In this document: piece by piece, positions 7,530 through 14,691 of the stretch | How the letters are laid out: each line of letters opens with the position of its first letter | How positions within the stretch are numbered: position 1 is the first letter of the stretch | The notes under the pieces: generated by a model | What the model saw: only the letters and a program-made list of their open reading frames with translations | What the model was told of the DNA's origin: nothing | Database searches by the model: none | Translations under genes and position numbers: made by a program | Assembly: GCA_023255415.1 (NCBI GenBank) | Contig: JALRIN010000029.1 | Span: 1 to 38,766 of the forward strand | Length of the DNA stretch: 38,766 nt | From: Cypionkella sp. | GTDB lineage: Bacteria > Pseudomonadota > Alphaproteobacteria > Rhodobacterales > Rhodobacteraceae | Reading direction: 5' to 3'

Positions 7530-8057
7530 TCAGAAAAGTAGGGGGGAGCAGTTGGCCTTGTCGGCAGATTTGCCAATGTCGTCGAGGTTGCGCTGCAGAG
7601 CCATCCGATCAAGCGAGCCAATTGGCAGGCTAACAAAGATGGAAATGCGGCTGCGCAGCACCCGATAAGTTTCTGCAAAGGCAACACGCTTGACGGCTTC
7701 GAGACCTTTGACCTTTACAGGATCAGGCACCCCCCAATGTGCGGTCATCGGCTGTCCCGGCCAGAATGGACATTCTTCTGCAGCTGCATTGTCGCAGACA
7801 CTGAACACAAAATCCATCTGCGGCGCATCAGGGCGGGCAAATTCATCCCAGCTCTTGGATCGTGCAAAGCCTGTTTCGTGGTGCAGGCTCCTAAGCAGAT
7901 CCAGTGTGTAAGGGTGTGGTGAAGATCCCGGCTTCGATCCGGCTGAATAAGCCTTGAATTTGCCACTCCCCTCCCTGTTCAGGATGGCTTCTGCGATGAT
8001 CGACCGAGCAGAGTTTCCGGTGCAAAGGAACAGGATGTTGTAGATTTCCTTTGTCAT
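7530..8057 (-). CDS. arsC: Low-molecular-weight phosphatase-type arsenate reductase ArsC
   Basis: A 175-residue protein of the thioredoxin- or mycothiol-type ArsC family (LMW protein tyrosine phosphatase fold). The phosphate-binding loop FLCTGNSARS has nucleophile C12 and R18. The general acid aspartate is D112 in WGVPDP. Cysteines C88 (SVCDNA) and C96 (EECPFWPG) fit the redox relay of this family. The body extends slightly at the C-terminus (KADKANCSPLLF) beyond the conserved fold. It is second in the operon, 9 bp after arsR, and duplicates the function of the glutaredoxin-type enzyme downstream. Confidence 0.93.
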   Translation of the reverse strand: MTKEIYNILFLCTGNSARSIIAEAILNREGSGKFKAYSAGSKPGSSPHPYTLDLLRSLHHETGFARSKSWDEFARPDAPQMDFVFSVCDNAAAEECPFWPGQPMTAHWGVPDPVKVKGLEAVKRVAFAETYRVLRSRISIFVSLPIGSLDRMALQRNLDDIGKSADKANCSPLLF

Positions 8058-8066
8058 GTCTATCTC

Positions 8067-8399
8067 CTAACAGGCGCATGCAAGTTCGTTGATGACCGGC
8101 TGGCAAAGCTCTGGCTGACCGCCACAGCAATCCTCCATAAGAAAAGCCAGCAGGCCGCGCATCCCATCCATATCTGCAAAGTATCGGATGCTGCGCCCCT
8201 CGCGCTCACTCCTGATCAGACCCGAACGCGCGAGAACGCCCAAGTTGGTCGACATTGTGTTTTGACGGACCCCAAGGGTGTCGCCGATGTCTCCAGACGA
8301 CATGCCGGCACCTCCCGCTTTGATTAGAAGGCGAAATACATCAAGCCGGGTGGCTTGACTAAGAGCGGCGAAAGCATCGAGGGCATTATTTTTATCCAT
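8067..8399 (-). CDS. arsR: ArsR-family arsenic-responsive repressor
   Basis: A 110-residue winged-helix repressor. The recognition region VRQNTMSTNLGVLARSGLI (about 44-62) and wing REGRSIRYF are typical of ArsR/SmtB. The arsenic site is probably the C-terminal cysteine cluster EDCCGGQPELC (C91, C92, C99), with C108 and C110 near the end. The expected behaviour is release from DNA on As(III) binding. It is first in the operon, directly downstream of a promoter overlapped by an inverted repeat, so it probably represses itself and the ars genes. Confidence 0.93.
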   Translation of the reverse strand: MDKNNALDAFAALSQATRLDVFRLLIKAGGAGMSSGDIGDTLGVRQNTMSTNLGVLARSGLIRSEREGRSIRYFADMDGMRGLLAFLMEDCCGGQPELCQPVINELACAC

Positions 8400-8435
8400 A
8401 CATCAAGAAGTATAGATATAATTGATGTGGGTCAA
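8400..8435 (-). promoter_or_regulatory. ars promoter with ArsR operator
   Basis: The inverted repeat ACATCAA (8400-8406) and TTGATGT (8422-8428) spans a minus-strand promoter with -35 TTGACC (8435-8430) and -10 TATACT (8414-8409), 15-bp spacing. It ends immediately before the arsR start, so the repressor would block the promoter. The promoter is unusually close to the start codon, giving a very short leader. Confidence 0.65.
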
Positions 8436-8677
8436 GCTCCCTCTTTAGGCCTTGGGCTCCGCACGACCTGTAGCGTGCAAAATGCGCGACCTTTGCGTCG
8501 TGACCTTGCATAGACTTTTTGCCCAGGCTCAATGGGGAATCTGGCGATACCCCTGCCGATGCCAGTCCTGCACTGGTGAGGAGCATGGGTTTTTTCAATG
8601 AGCCCGCTTTGATTAATGGTCCTGAAGTGTGCTTGGTCGCGCCTACGCTGAGCGAGCGGTTTTGCTGAACTTTCTGG

Positions 8678-8869
8678 TCAAGATCGGGATGCGAGCGGCG
8701 CTAACTTCCTCAGGATTATGATCCCCCAAATAAGAAAGCCCAATTCGACCACAGTGGAAACAATCGTAACGACGTCCATCGTCCCGTTGATGAAGGCAGG
8801 TATGCGGCTGAGAATGAGCAGCCAGAAAACGACCAGCACGGCACGGATGAAGTTTTCTTTACGCAACAT
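8678..8869 (-). CDS. Small two-helix membrane protein
   Basis: A 63-residue protein with two hydrophobic segments (about 8-26 and 33-54) separated by a short polar loop (INGTMD), and a basic N-terminus MLRKENFIRA. The family is not recognised. It is last in the minus-strand copper cluster, just after a metallo-hydrolase remnant. The stretch 8436-8677 beyond it shows no gene I can support. Confidence 0.5.
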   Translation of the reverse strand: MLRKENFIRAVLVVFWLLILSRIPAFINGTMDVVTIVSTVVELGFLIWGIIILRKLAPLASRS

Positions 8870-8876
8870 GATGAAC

Positions 8877-9064
8877 CTATGTCAAAAGTTCGCGGATGGA
8901 ATGCTGATCAGAATTGACAGGCAAAGTGATCAAGGTCCCGTCGTTGGCCATCCGAATTTCGCCGCTGTAGACGGCACACGCATCCCTCAGAAATGGATTG
9001 ATCAGGATATCCGGTACCGGCGGAAGGACATGGGTGATGATCAGTATCGAAACACAGGATTAGT
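8877..9064 (-). pseudogene. C-terminal remnant of an MBL-fold (RNase Z-like) metallo-hydrolase
   Basis: Translating the minus strand without requiring a start gives about 58 residues, including ILIITHVLPPVPDILINPFL, LRDACAVYSGEIRMANDGTL and ITLP, ending in TAG at 8877-8879. The THxxPP motif and the SG-I-ANDGTLITLP tail resemble the C-terminus of RNase Z-like MBL-fold hydrolases. The frame is closed upstream by a stop, and the N-terminal three-quarters, including the HxHxDH zinc site, are missing. I read it as a truncated gene. The family match is from memory. Confidence 0.45.
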
Positions 9065-9145
9065 CAAAAGCGATTTGACGTCATCAAGAGCCACTGCTTC
9101 AAACAAATGAGCCGGAAAACAAGCAAAAGTATTCGTTACTCGAGA

Positions 9146-9580
9146 TCAGTTTATCCCATTTTCACTTTGAAGCGCGCGGACATAAGCCACGATTGCGATC
9201 ACATCAGCCTTGGTTATCCCTTCCACGGGCGGCATGTCACCAAATGCCCAGTGATGCGCGCGAACACCATTTTGAGCGGCGATAAAAAAGGCCATATCGC
9301 CGTGGTGGTTTGGCTCGTAGATCTGATGGACCAATGGAGGCGCAATGCCGTCCTGGCCCTGTGCATGCGCGCCGTGACAGGCCGCGCATTTCGCGTCATA
9401 GGCGCGAAGGCCCATCTGCTCTTGCTCCGAAAATTTTGAAGGCAGAGCCACGGCAACCATGGCTCCGTTGAGCAATGGGTTGCTCTGTGCTGCCACAGGA
9501 TTGCTGTCTTTTGGTTGCAAGACGAACCATAACCCCACGATAATTGCGATCGTACCAGCAAGAAGGGCGCGTTTTTTCAT
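9146..9580 (-). CDS. Exported c-type cytochrome
   Basis: A 144-residue protein with an N-terminal membrane anchor or signal (KKRALLAGTIAIIVGLWFVL) and one class I haem site CAACH (C65, C68, H69). A methionine in GDMPPVEG is the probable sixth ligand, followed by the C-terminal helix DVIAIVAYVRALQ. I chose MKKR at 9580 as start; an in-frame extension to 9634 lacks a signal sequence. It is periplasmic and may accept electrons in copper oxidation by the neighbouring multicopper oxidase and cupredoxin. It is encoded 59 bp after the CusF-like gene. Confidence 0.85.
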   Translation of the reverse strand: MKKRALLAGTIAIIVGLWFVLQPKDSNPVAAQSNPLLNGAMVAVALPSKFSEQEQMGLRAYDAKCAACHGAHAQGQDGIAPPLVHQIYEPNHHGDMAFFIAAQNGVRAHHWAFGDMPPVEGITKADVIAIVAYVRALQSENGIN

Positions 9581-9639
9581 GGTATTATTTCCGTTTGAAG
9601 GGGAGGAGAGCGCAGGCATCACCTGCGCCCCCAAGCGTC

Positions 9640-9921
9640 TTACTTTAGCGCCTTCATTGTCAGCTTGCCATTCACCCGTGCGGCAAGAAACTCAATATCC
9701 TGCCCCACAGTCAAATTTGCAAGCAGCGCTTCATCAGCGCGAAACACCATGGTCATCGCAGGCATCTCAAGGTCAACCAAATCTTCGTGTATAATCGTTA
9801 CTTTACCTGCCTTTGCGTCCAGCTTCTTGATAGTGCCTTTGGTATAGGTCTCGGCGGCGGCAAAAGACATCGAGGCGATCAAAGCGAAGGTGCCTAGTGA
9901 GAGTGGTTTGAGGAACTTCAT
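9640..9921 (-). CDS. CusF-like periplasmic copper-binding protein
   Basis: A 93-residue protein with a cleavable signal peptide (ending SMSFAAAE) and a CusF-type OB fold of about 70 residues. The copper site is seen as LEMPAMTMVFRA, equivalent to the Met/Met pair of CusF. The typical GTIKKLDAKAGKVTIIH opening and AARVNGKLTMKALK end are present. It would bind Cu(I) in the periplasm and hand it to export or oxidation partners. It sits between the cupredoxin and the cytochrome genes. Confidence 0.85.
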   Translation of the reverse strand: MKFLKPLSLGTFALIASMSFAAAETYTKGTIKKLDAKAGKVTIIHEDLVDLEMPAMTMVFRADEALLANLTVGQDIEFLAARVNGKLTMKALK

Positions 9922-9950
9922 TTTTAACCCTTTTGATATTGTGTTGAAAG

Positions 9951-10424
9951 TCAGTTTACGGTCAGCGCGCCATGCATCCCTGACTCATAATGGCCAGGGA
10001 TCAAGCAAGCGAATTCAAAGCTGCCTGCATTGGCAAAATTCCAAACGATGGTCCCCTCTTCTCCAGGCTGCAAGCGGATTGCGTTTGGGTCGTCGTGTTC
10101 CATTTCTGGGAATTTGGCCATTAGGGCTTTGTGTTTCGCGTTGTTGTCCAAGGTGTCCATGACAAATTCATGGTCTGTCTCGCCATCATTTCTGATCGTG
10201 AATTCAACGGTTTCGCCAGCTTTGAACGCAAACTCGCGTGGTTCAAACAGCATTTCGCCATCAGTGGTTTCAACCAGTGAAACGGTGACTTTTGTCATTT
10301 TTCCTGACTTTTTCGCGGGCATTCCGACTTCCATCATTTCACCATGGCCGCCGCCATGTGTGCCGCCTGCAAAAGCTGGAGAAAGCGTTAGCGTGAGCAG
10401 GGTGGTTGCAAGTATAAGTTTCAT
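9951..10424 (-). CDS. Periplasmic cupredoxin (plastocyanin/azurin-like)
   Basis: A 157-residue protein. The signal peptide is MKLILATTLLTLTLSPAFAG, then a Gly/His/Met-rich linker (GGTHGGGHGEMMEVGMP) probably binding copper, then a cupredoxin domain from about residue 45. Type 1 copper ligands are visible as H in TDHEFVMD and the C-terminal C, H, M of FACLIPGHYESGM. The start is the ATG at 10424; a 5' extension to 10625 has no signal. It is 49 bp downstream of the multicopper oxidase and probably acts with it in copper tolerance. Confidence 0.88.
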   Translation of the reverse strand: MKLILATTLLTLTLSPAFAGGTHGGGHGEMMEVGMPAKKSGKMTKVTVSLVETTDGEMLFEPREFAFKAGETVEFTIRNDGETDHEFVMDTLDNNAKHKALMAKFPEMEHDDPNAIRLQPGEEGTIVWNFANAGSFEFACLIPGHYESGMHGALTVN

Positions 10425-10473
10425 TCTTGTGGTCCTGTTTGTTGATTGGCCAATTTGAGTCTTGGGCGATGGA

Positions 10474-11838
10474 TTAGCCCTTGTCTGAAGACGTTGGACG
10501 TGGGGTGATTTGAGTTTTTGGATTGGCTTTGGTTGCGAATTCCGGCAGGGCGCCGGTCCATTCATAGGCTTGTTCGCCGGGTGGATTTTCATACCAACCA
10601 GGGTCAGCGTAATCGTCAGCGCCAATGCCCTCCCGGACCTTTACGACAGAAAACATGCCACCCATTTCAATCGGGCCATGCGGCCCCCAGCCTGTCATCA
10701 TCGGGATGGTGTTATCGGGCAGCGGCATTTCCATAACGCCCATATCGGCCATTCCAGCCGTACCCATTGGCATATATTCGGGCTGAAATTTCCGGATTTT
10801 TTGGGTCAGCGGTTTTTTATCGACACCGATAAAGGTGGGCACATCGTGTCCCATGGCATTCATTGTGTGGTGGGATTTGTGGCAGTGGATCGCCCAATCG
10901 CCCAGATGGTCTGCAACAAATTCATAGGCACGCATCGCACCGACCGGAATATCTATCGATACCTCGGGCCACTGTGCACTTTCGGGCACCCAGCCCCCAT
11001 CAGTACATGTCACCTTGAAATCGTATCCATGCATATGAATCGGGTGGTTGGTCATGGTCAGATTGCCAACCCGTACCCGGACTTTGTCACCACGATTCAC
11101 AACCAGAGGGTCGATATCTGGGAAAATTCTGCTGTTCCACGTCCAGAGGTTAAAGTCGGTCATCGTCATGATGCGGGGGACGAAAGTGCCCGGATCAATG
11201 TCAAAGGCGTTGAGCATGATGAGGAAATCACGATCGACAGGCATGAAACTTGGGTCCTTGGGGTGGACGATGAAAAACCCCATCATGCCCATCGCCATTT
11301 GCACCATCTCATCCGCGTGAGGGTGATACATAAACGTGCCGGATTTCACCAAATCGAACTCGTAAACGTAGGTCTTGCCAGGAGGGATGCCGGGGTGCGA
11401 AAGCCCGCCAACACCATCCATGCCAGAAGGCAGGATCAGCCCGTGCCAATGCACTGTGGTATGTTCGGGAAGGCGGTTGGTTACATAGATGCGGACGCGA
11501 TCGCCTTCCACGGCCTCAATTGTGGGCCCCGTCGATTGGCCGTTATAGCCCCAAAGATGGGCAATCATGCCATCTGCAAGCTCACGCTCTACTGGTTCGG
11601 CAATAAGGTGAAACTCTTTGACAGTGCCGTTCATGCGGTACGGCAGGGTCCAACCATTAAGCGTCACCACGGGGTTGTAATCCGGTCCTGAATTGGGGCG
11701 CATCGTGATCTGCGTGGCCGCACTGTCCATTTGGGCAGCTTCAGGCAGACCCAGATTTGTGGTTTTGCCCCAGGCCTGAGTGGACACAAGCGCCGCCCCC
11801 GCCGCCCCGGCCCCGATCAATTGACGTCGATTAAACAT
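10474..11838 (-). CDS. Periplasmic multicopper oxidase (copper tolerance type)
   Basis: About 454 residues, with a Tat-like signal (NRRQLIGAGAAGAALVS). All copper-ligand motifs are present: TVHWHG, MYHPHADEM, NHPIHMHG and the type 1/3 motif HCHKSHHTMNAMGHD. Methionine-rich segments near the end (MPMGTAGMADMGVMEMP) are typical of oxidases that convert Cu(I) to Cu(II). I start at 11838 because AAAGGA precedes that ATG; a TTG at 11865 overlaps the TolC-like gene stop. It is the central enzyme of the copper operon. Confidence 0.93.
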   Translation of the reverse strand: MFNRRQLIGAGAAGAALVSTQAWGKTTNLGLPEAAQMDSAATQITMRPNSGPDYNPVVTLNGWTLPYRMNGTVKEFHLIAEPVERELADGMIAHLWGYNGQSTGPTIEAVEGDRVRIYVTNRLPEHTTVHWHGLILPSGMDGVGGLSHPGIPPGKTYVYEFDLVKSGTFMYHPHADEMVQMAMGMMGFFIVHPKDPSFMPVDRDFLIMLNAFDIDPGTFVPRIMTMTDFNLWTWNSRIFPDIDPLVVNRGDKVRVRVGNLTMTNHPIHMHGYDFKVTCTDGGWVPESAQWPEVSIDIPVGAMRAYEFVADHLGDWAIHCHKSHHTMNAMGHDVPTFIGVDKKPLTQKIRKFQPEYMPMGTAGMADMGVMEMPLPDNTIPMMTGWGPHGPIEMGGMFSVVKVREGIGADDYADPGWYENPPGEQAYEWTGALPEFATKANPKTQITPRPTSSDKG

Positions 11839-11861
11839 GGGAAATCCTTTCATAATGGGGG

Positions 11862-13328
11862 TCAATGGCCTGCACCTCCGGCAGCGATTGCCAGGCCGTC
11901 GCCTGAGCCCACGCTGCCTGTGCTGCCGCCATAAATTGCCGCGTTAAGGTCAGCCTGTGCGAGATAGAAATCGCGTTTGGCGTTTGCCGCCTCAAGCTGC
12001 GCCCCAAGTTTCTCGCGTACGTCGGTCAACAGCTCGAATGTGTTGGTGATCATACCATTGTATGACAGCAGGCCCTCTTCCTCGACTGTGACACGCAATG
12101 GCACGACGACATCGTGGTAATGGCGCGCGATCAGATAGGACGCATGATACGAGGCTTCTGCCACACGTACTTCAGATCGAACATTCACAGCCTTTTCGGC
12201 AAGCGCATTGGCTGCTTGCAGATAAGAGAGTTCGGCCTTGCGCATCCGGGCCTTGCCAGAATCAAAGATTGGGATTGCAAACTCAACTTCAAGCTTTGGC
12301 GGTGCAAGCTTTTGGTTGATATCGCCGCTAAGGCCGATTTCGCGCTCTGACTCAATGCCACCAACGAGTTCTAAGTCGCTGACAATGCGTGTCTGATCTG
12401 TCAGTCCAAAGGCCGCAGCCTGTGCTTCTAATCCCAGTTGAGCGATCCGCAAGTCCACGCGATTGCGCAAGGCTTTAGACTCGAGGCCGCTGATTTTTCC
12501 CACAGCTTTCGGTAAGGCTGGCAAAGCATCCGCTACTTTATAAGTCACATCGCTGCCCCAAAGTCCCATAAGCCTTGTAAGGTCTTCCTTTGCACGCGTC
12601 GCATTCAGCCGCGCTTTTGCAACTTGGCCTGCCAGTTCAGCGTTGAAAGCTTGTTCGCGCGCTTGGCCAGCCTTATTCAGGGCACCAGTCTCACCCAGCT
12701 TTCTTGCCAGTTCAGATCCTGCGTCTGAGGTTCGTTTGGCTTGTTCGAGGTAGTCAAGGGTTTCAAAGGTAGACACTGCATTGATCCATGCGATGCGGGT
12801 TTGATTGGCCAAGGCCAATGTCGCGCCGACGGCTGACTGCTGGGCCTGCTGAAAAGACGCATCCGCAAGAGCGATACGCTGTTTTCGGGTTGTCGCATCA
12901 AGAACATTGGCCCGAAAAACGCCTTCAATCGCCCGATACGCGCCAAGCTCGGGTGCCCCGATGCCTAAAAGACCTACAGATACGATAGGATTTGCGGGCG
13001 TAGATTGTTGCCATGCCTCTGCTGCGGATATGCCAACAAGCGCATAGGATGCTTGCAAGCCTTTGTTGTTGAAGAGAGCGACCTGCACAGCAGTTTCGGC
13101 ATCAACGACTTTGCCTTTTAGCAAAACTTGGACTTGACGTTTCAGGGCGTCATTCTCGGCCTGCGTTTGTGCAAATACTGTTTCTTTCCCAATTGCAGCA
13201 CTGGTTTGTGCGGAGATTATTGCAAAACCCGCCTTTTTATCTGTGTAGGTACTTGGAACTGCACCAACGCAGGCACCGAGCAACAAGGGGGCTGTGAAAA
13301 ACAAAGCTCGTGTTGGAATACGCATCAT
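11862..13328 (-). CDS. TolC-family outer membrane efflux lipoprotein
   Basis: A 488-residue protein with a lipoprotein signal (PLLLGAC, C20) and the long helical repeats of the TolC/OEP family (DAETAVQVALFNNKGLQ, RVDLRIAQLGLEAQ, KARMRKAELSYLQAANA, LTDVREKLGAQLEAANAKRDFYLAQADLNAAI). It would form the outer-membrane channel of a tripartite or copper-detoxifying system. No RND or ABC partner is encoded nearby. The association of TolC with a multicopper oxidase recurs in copper cassettes. It overlaps the upstream lipoprotein gene by an ATGA junction. Confidence 0.92.
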   Translation of the reverse strand: MMRIPTRALFFTAPLLLGACVGAVPSTYTDKKAGFAIISAQTSAAIGKETVFAQTQAENDALKRQVQVLLKGKVVDAETAVQVALFNNKGLQASYALVGISAAEAWQQSTPANPIVSVGLLGIGAPELGAYRAIEGVFRANVLDATTRKQRIALADASFQQAQQSAVGATLALANQTRIAWINAVSTFETLDYLEQAKRTSDAGSELARKLGETGALNKAGQAREQAFNAELAGQVAKARLNATRAKEDLTRLMGLWGSDVTYKVADALPALPKAVGKISGLESKALRNRVDLRIAQLGLEAQAAAFGLTDQTRIVSDLELVGGIESEREIGLSGDINQKLAPPKLEVEFAIPIFDSGKARMRKAELSYLQAANALAEKAVNVRSEVRVAEASYHASYLIARHYHDVVVPLRVTVEEEGLLSYNGMITNTFELLTDVREKLGAQLEAANAKRDFYLAQADLNAAIYGGSTGSVGSGDGLAIAAGGAGH

Positions 13329-13546
13329 TGACCCTCTGTCTGTTCTTGATTCACTTCAAGCCAGGGCCGCGGCCCTGTTGGGGCGCGGTAGGTGTATCCG
13401 GCAAAAGGATCTTGAGCGCGAAGAGGAGCGCTCGCGTCAGGCGCGCTTATGACTTTAAGCGCAGTCGTATCGGGAAGCGGCGTTGGTGTTGCTGTGCATG
13501 CACCAAGAGCGAGAGCGCAAGCTCCGCTAAAAAGTTGGGATTTCAT
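13325..13546 (-). CDS. Small lipoprotein of the copper operon
   Basis: A 73-residue protein with a signal and lipobox (CALALGAC, C17), then a proline/threonine-rich region and the short conserved-looking DPFAGYTYRAPTGPRP. Its stop overlaps the TolC-like start. The family is not known to me. Position and export suggest an accessory of the efflux channel. Confidence 0.7.
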   Translation of the reverse strand: MKSQLFSGACALALGACTATPTPLPDTTALKVISAPDASAPLRAQDPFAGYTYRAPTGPRPWLEVNQEQTEGQ

Positions 13547-13621
13547 CTAGTCTACCTGATCTAAAGGACATTGCGCGCTCTTGGCGTACAAAATTGTAGC
13601 CCCTGCCTTTGGAGCTGCGTA

Positions 13622-14014
13622 TCAGATCAGGTGTTTTGGGGGGCGCAAAAAGCCGTCAGAGTCTGCGGCCACAAACAATGGATCGAACAAAACAGGGTTC
13701 ATGACAGCAGACCCGCTCTGGGGCCATGAAAAACTGCCAAGTAGAATAACACTCACGCACAAACTCGCGCAACAATCATCCAGTGCCGAATCAAACGCCG
13801 ATGCATCTGTTTTGGTCCCGCAATCTGTTGGCAGCGTTGCGTGGGCGTGACTTGCCAAATTGGCAGGCTCTGAACCAACGAATAAGGAGGCCTGCCCTGC
13901 GTGCGCGCCAGACGCCGCATGCGTTGCAGTTGGTGGAAAGAACACCAAGGCAAAAACAACAAAAAGGTAATAAAGTACCTGTATTGCTTTTGCTATGATG
14001 TATGTTTTTTTCAT
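13622..14014 (-). CDS. Exported Cys/His-containing small protein, head of copper operon
   Basis: A 130-residue protein with an N-terminal signal or anchor (about residues 1-36, VLYYLFVVFALVFFPPTATHAA). A mid region holds DCGTKTDAS and DDCCASLCVSVILLG (four cysteines, resembling DUF2946-like small metal proteins), and the C-terminus PPKHLI. I chose MKKTY at 14014 over the longer frame from 14098, since it gives a proper signal. The gene is 75 bp upstream of the lipoprotein gene on the same strand, probably in the same transcript. The role is unknown; copper sensing or binding is plausible. Confidence 0.55.
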   Translation of the reverse strand: MKKTYIIAKAIQVLYYLFVVFALVFFPPTATHAASGAHAGQASLFVGSEPANLASHAHATLPTDCGTKTDASAFDSALDDCCASLCVSVILLGSFSWPQSGSAVMNPVLFDPLFVAADSDGFLRPPKHLI

Positions 14015-14403
14015 ATTCGATCGATGAACGAAGCGACGCAACCTGTCAACCGCCCAGCCTTCTAAGATTTCTGACAAAAATGTGAAGATCTGCCACAAAA
14101 TCCGCAGTTAATCTCTAACCTCTCTTGATTGGCGTTTGTCTGAACAGCTTTGATGAGCAGCTATGCATGATCCGCCGTGGAAGCTGTTGGGTATAGCAAC
14201 GCGTCTGAACGGTTGGAGGTCTTTATTGGTCGAAAAGCAATCGAGTGGCGCGGTGTCATGCATACTGTAAAGGTGCCTTCATGTGTGTGTCCTCGACGAT
14301 TTACACGGCCCGATAATCAGCCACATTTTGTTGAAAGTGACCATGCAGTGGAAGTGTTTGCATTGCGCTTAGAGGCGTATCAATCCCCGCTTGTTTCTTG
14401 CCT
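14015..14403. other. Divergent intergenic region between copper and nickel-type modules
   Basis: No gene supported. A plus-strand frame at 14177-14431 exists but has no family features and runs into the repressor operator. Promoters of both divergent units must lie here. A minus-strand TTGACA-like -35 is present at about 14041-14046, but no convincing -10 was found. Confidence 0.4.
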
Positions 14404-14422
14404 TATCCCCCATGGGGGGATA
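14404..14422 (+). promoter_or_regulatory. G-tract palindrome, operator of the CsoR/InrS-like repressor
   Basis: TATCCCCC-ATG-GGGGGATA is a perfect 8+8 inverted repeat ending 10 bp before the repressor start. CsoR/RcnR-family regulators recognise inverted G/C tracts flanked by AT, so autoregulation is likely. Confidence 0.7.
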
Positions 14423-14432
14423 TCGAGCTGAA

Positions 14433-14690
14433 ATGACAGAACCTCACACACATGCAAGTCACCCTGCCATCGCCACGCGGCTAAAGCGCGCCGAAGGGCA
14501 TTTGCGCCGTGTCATCGGCATGATCGATGAGGGGCGACCTTGCATTGATCTGGCAACGCAGCTGCATGCGGTTGAACGCGCGGTGGCTGAGGCCAAGCGG
14601 GCGCTGATCCATGATCACATCGACCATTGTGTCACGGCTGGTGGCAATCACGATCTGGCCGAGATCAAAGCCCTGACCAAGTTGCTTTGA
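14433..14690 (+). CDS. CsoR/RcnR-family metal-sensing repressor (InrS-like ligand set)
   Basis: An 85-residue all-helical DUF156 regulator. The family blocks ATRLKRAEGHLRRVIGMID, GRPCIDLATQLHAVERAV and AKRALIHDHIDHCV are clear. Metal ligands fit a Cys-His-Cys set, C37, H62 and C66, as in CsoR (copper) and InrS (nickel), not the Cys-His-His of RcnR. An N-terminal histidine run (EPHTHASH) could add a ligand. Because the next gene encodes a Ni/Co-type MFS exporter, an InrS-like nickel sensor is my preferred reading, with copper as the alternative. The start is the ATG at 14433, just after the operator palindrome. Confidence 0.88.
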   Translation: MTEPHTHASHPAIATRLKRAEGHLRRVIGMIDEGRPCIDLATQLHAVERAVAEAKRALIHDHIDHCVTAGGNHDLAEIKALTKLL

Positions 14691-14691
14691 G

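Noticed and set aside
8392..8598. 68-codon minus-strand frame beginning MKKPMLLTSAGLASAG
   Set aside because: The start resembles a signal peptide but it runs through the ars promoter/operator and has no downstream domain; not supported as a gene.
10510..11691. 393-codon plus-strand open frame
   Set aside because: It lies antisense to the multicopper oxidase, whose copper motifs prove the coding strand; the His-rich plus-strand product is a shadow.
14177..14431. 84-codon plus-strand frame upstream of the CsoR-like gene
   Set aside because: No recognisable domain or ribosome site, and it overlaps the repressor operator; treated as intergenic.
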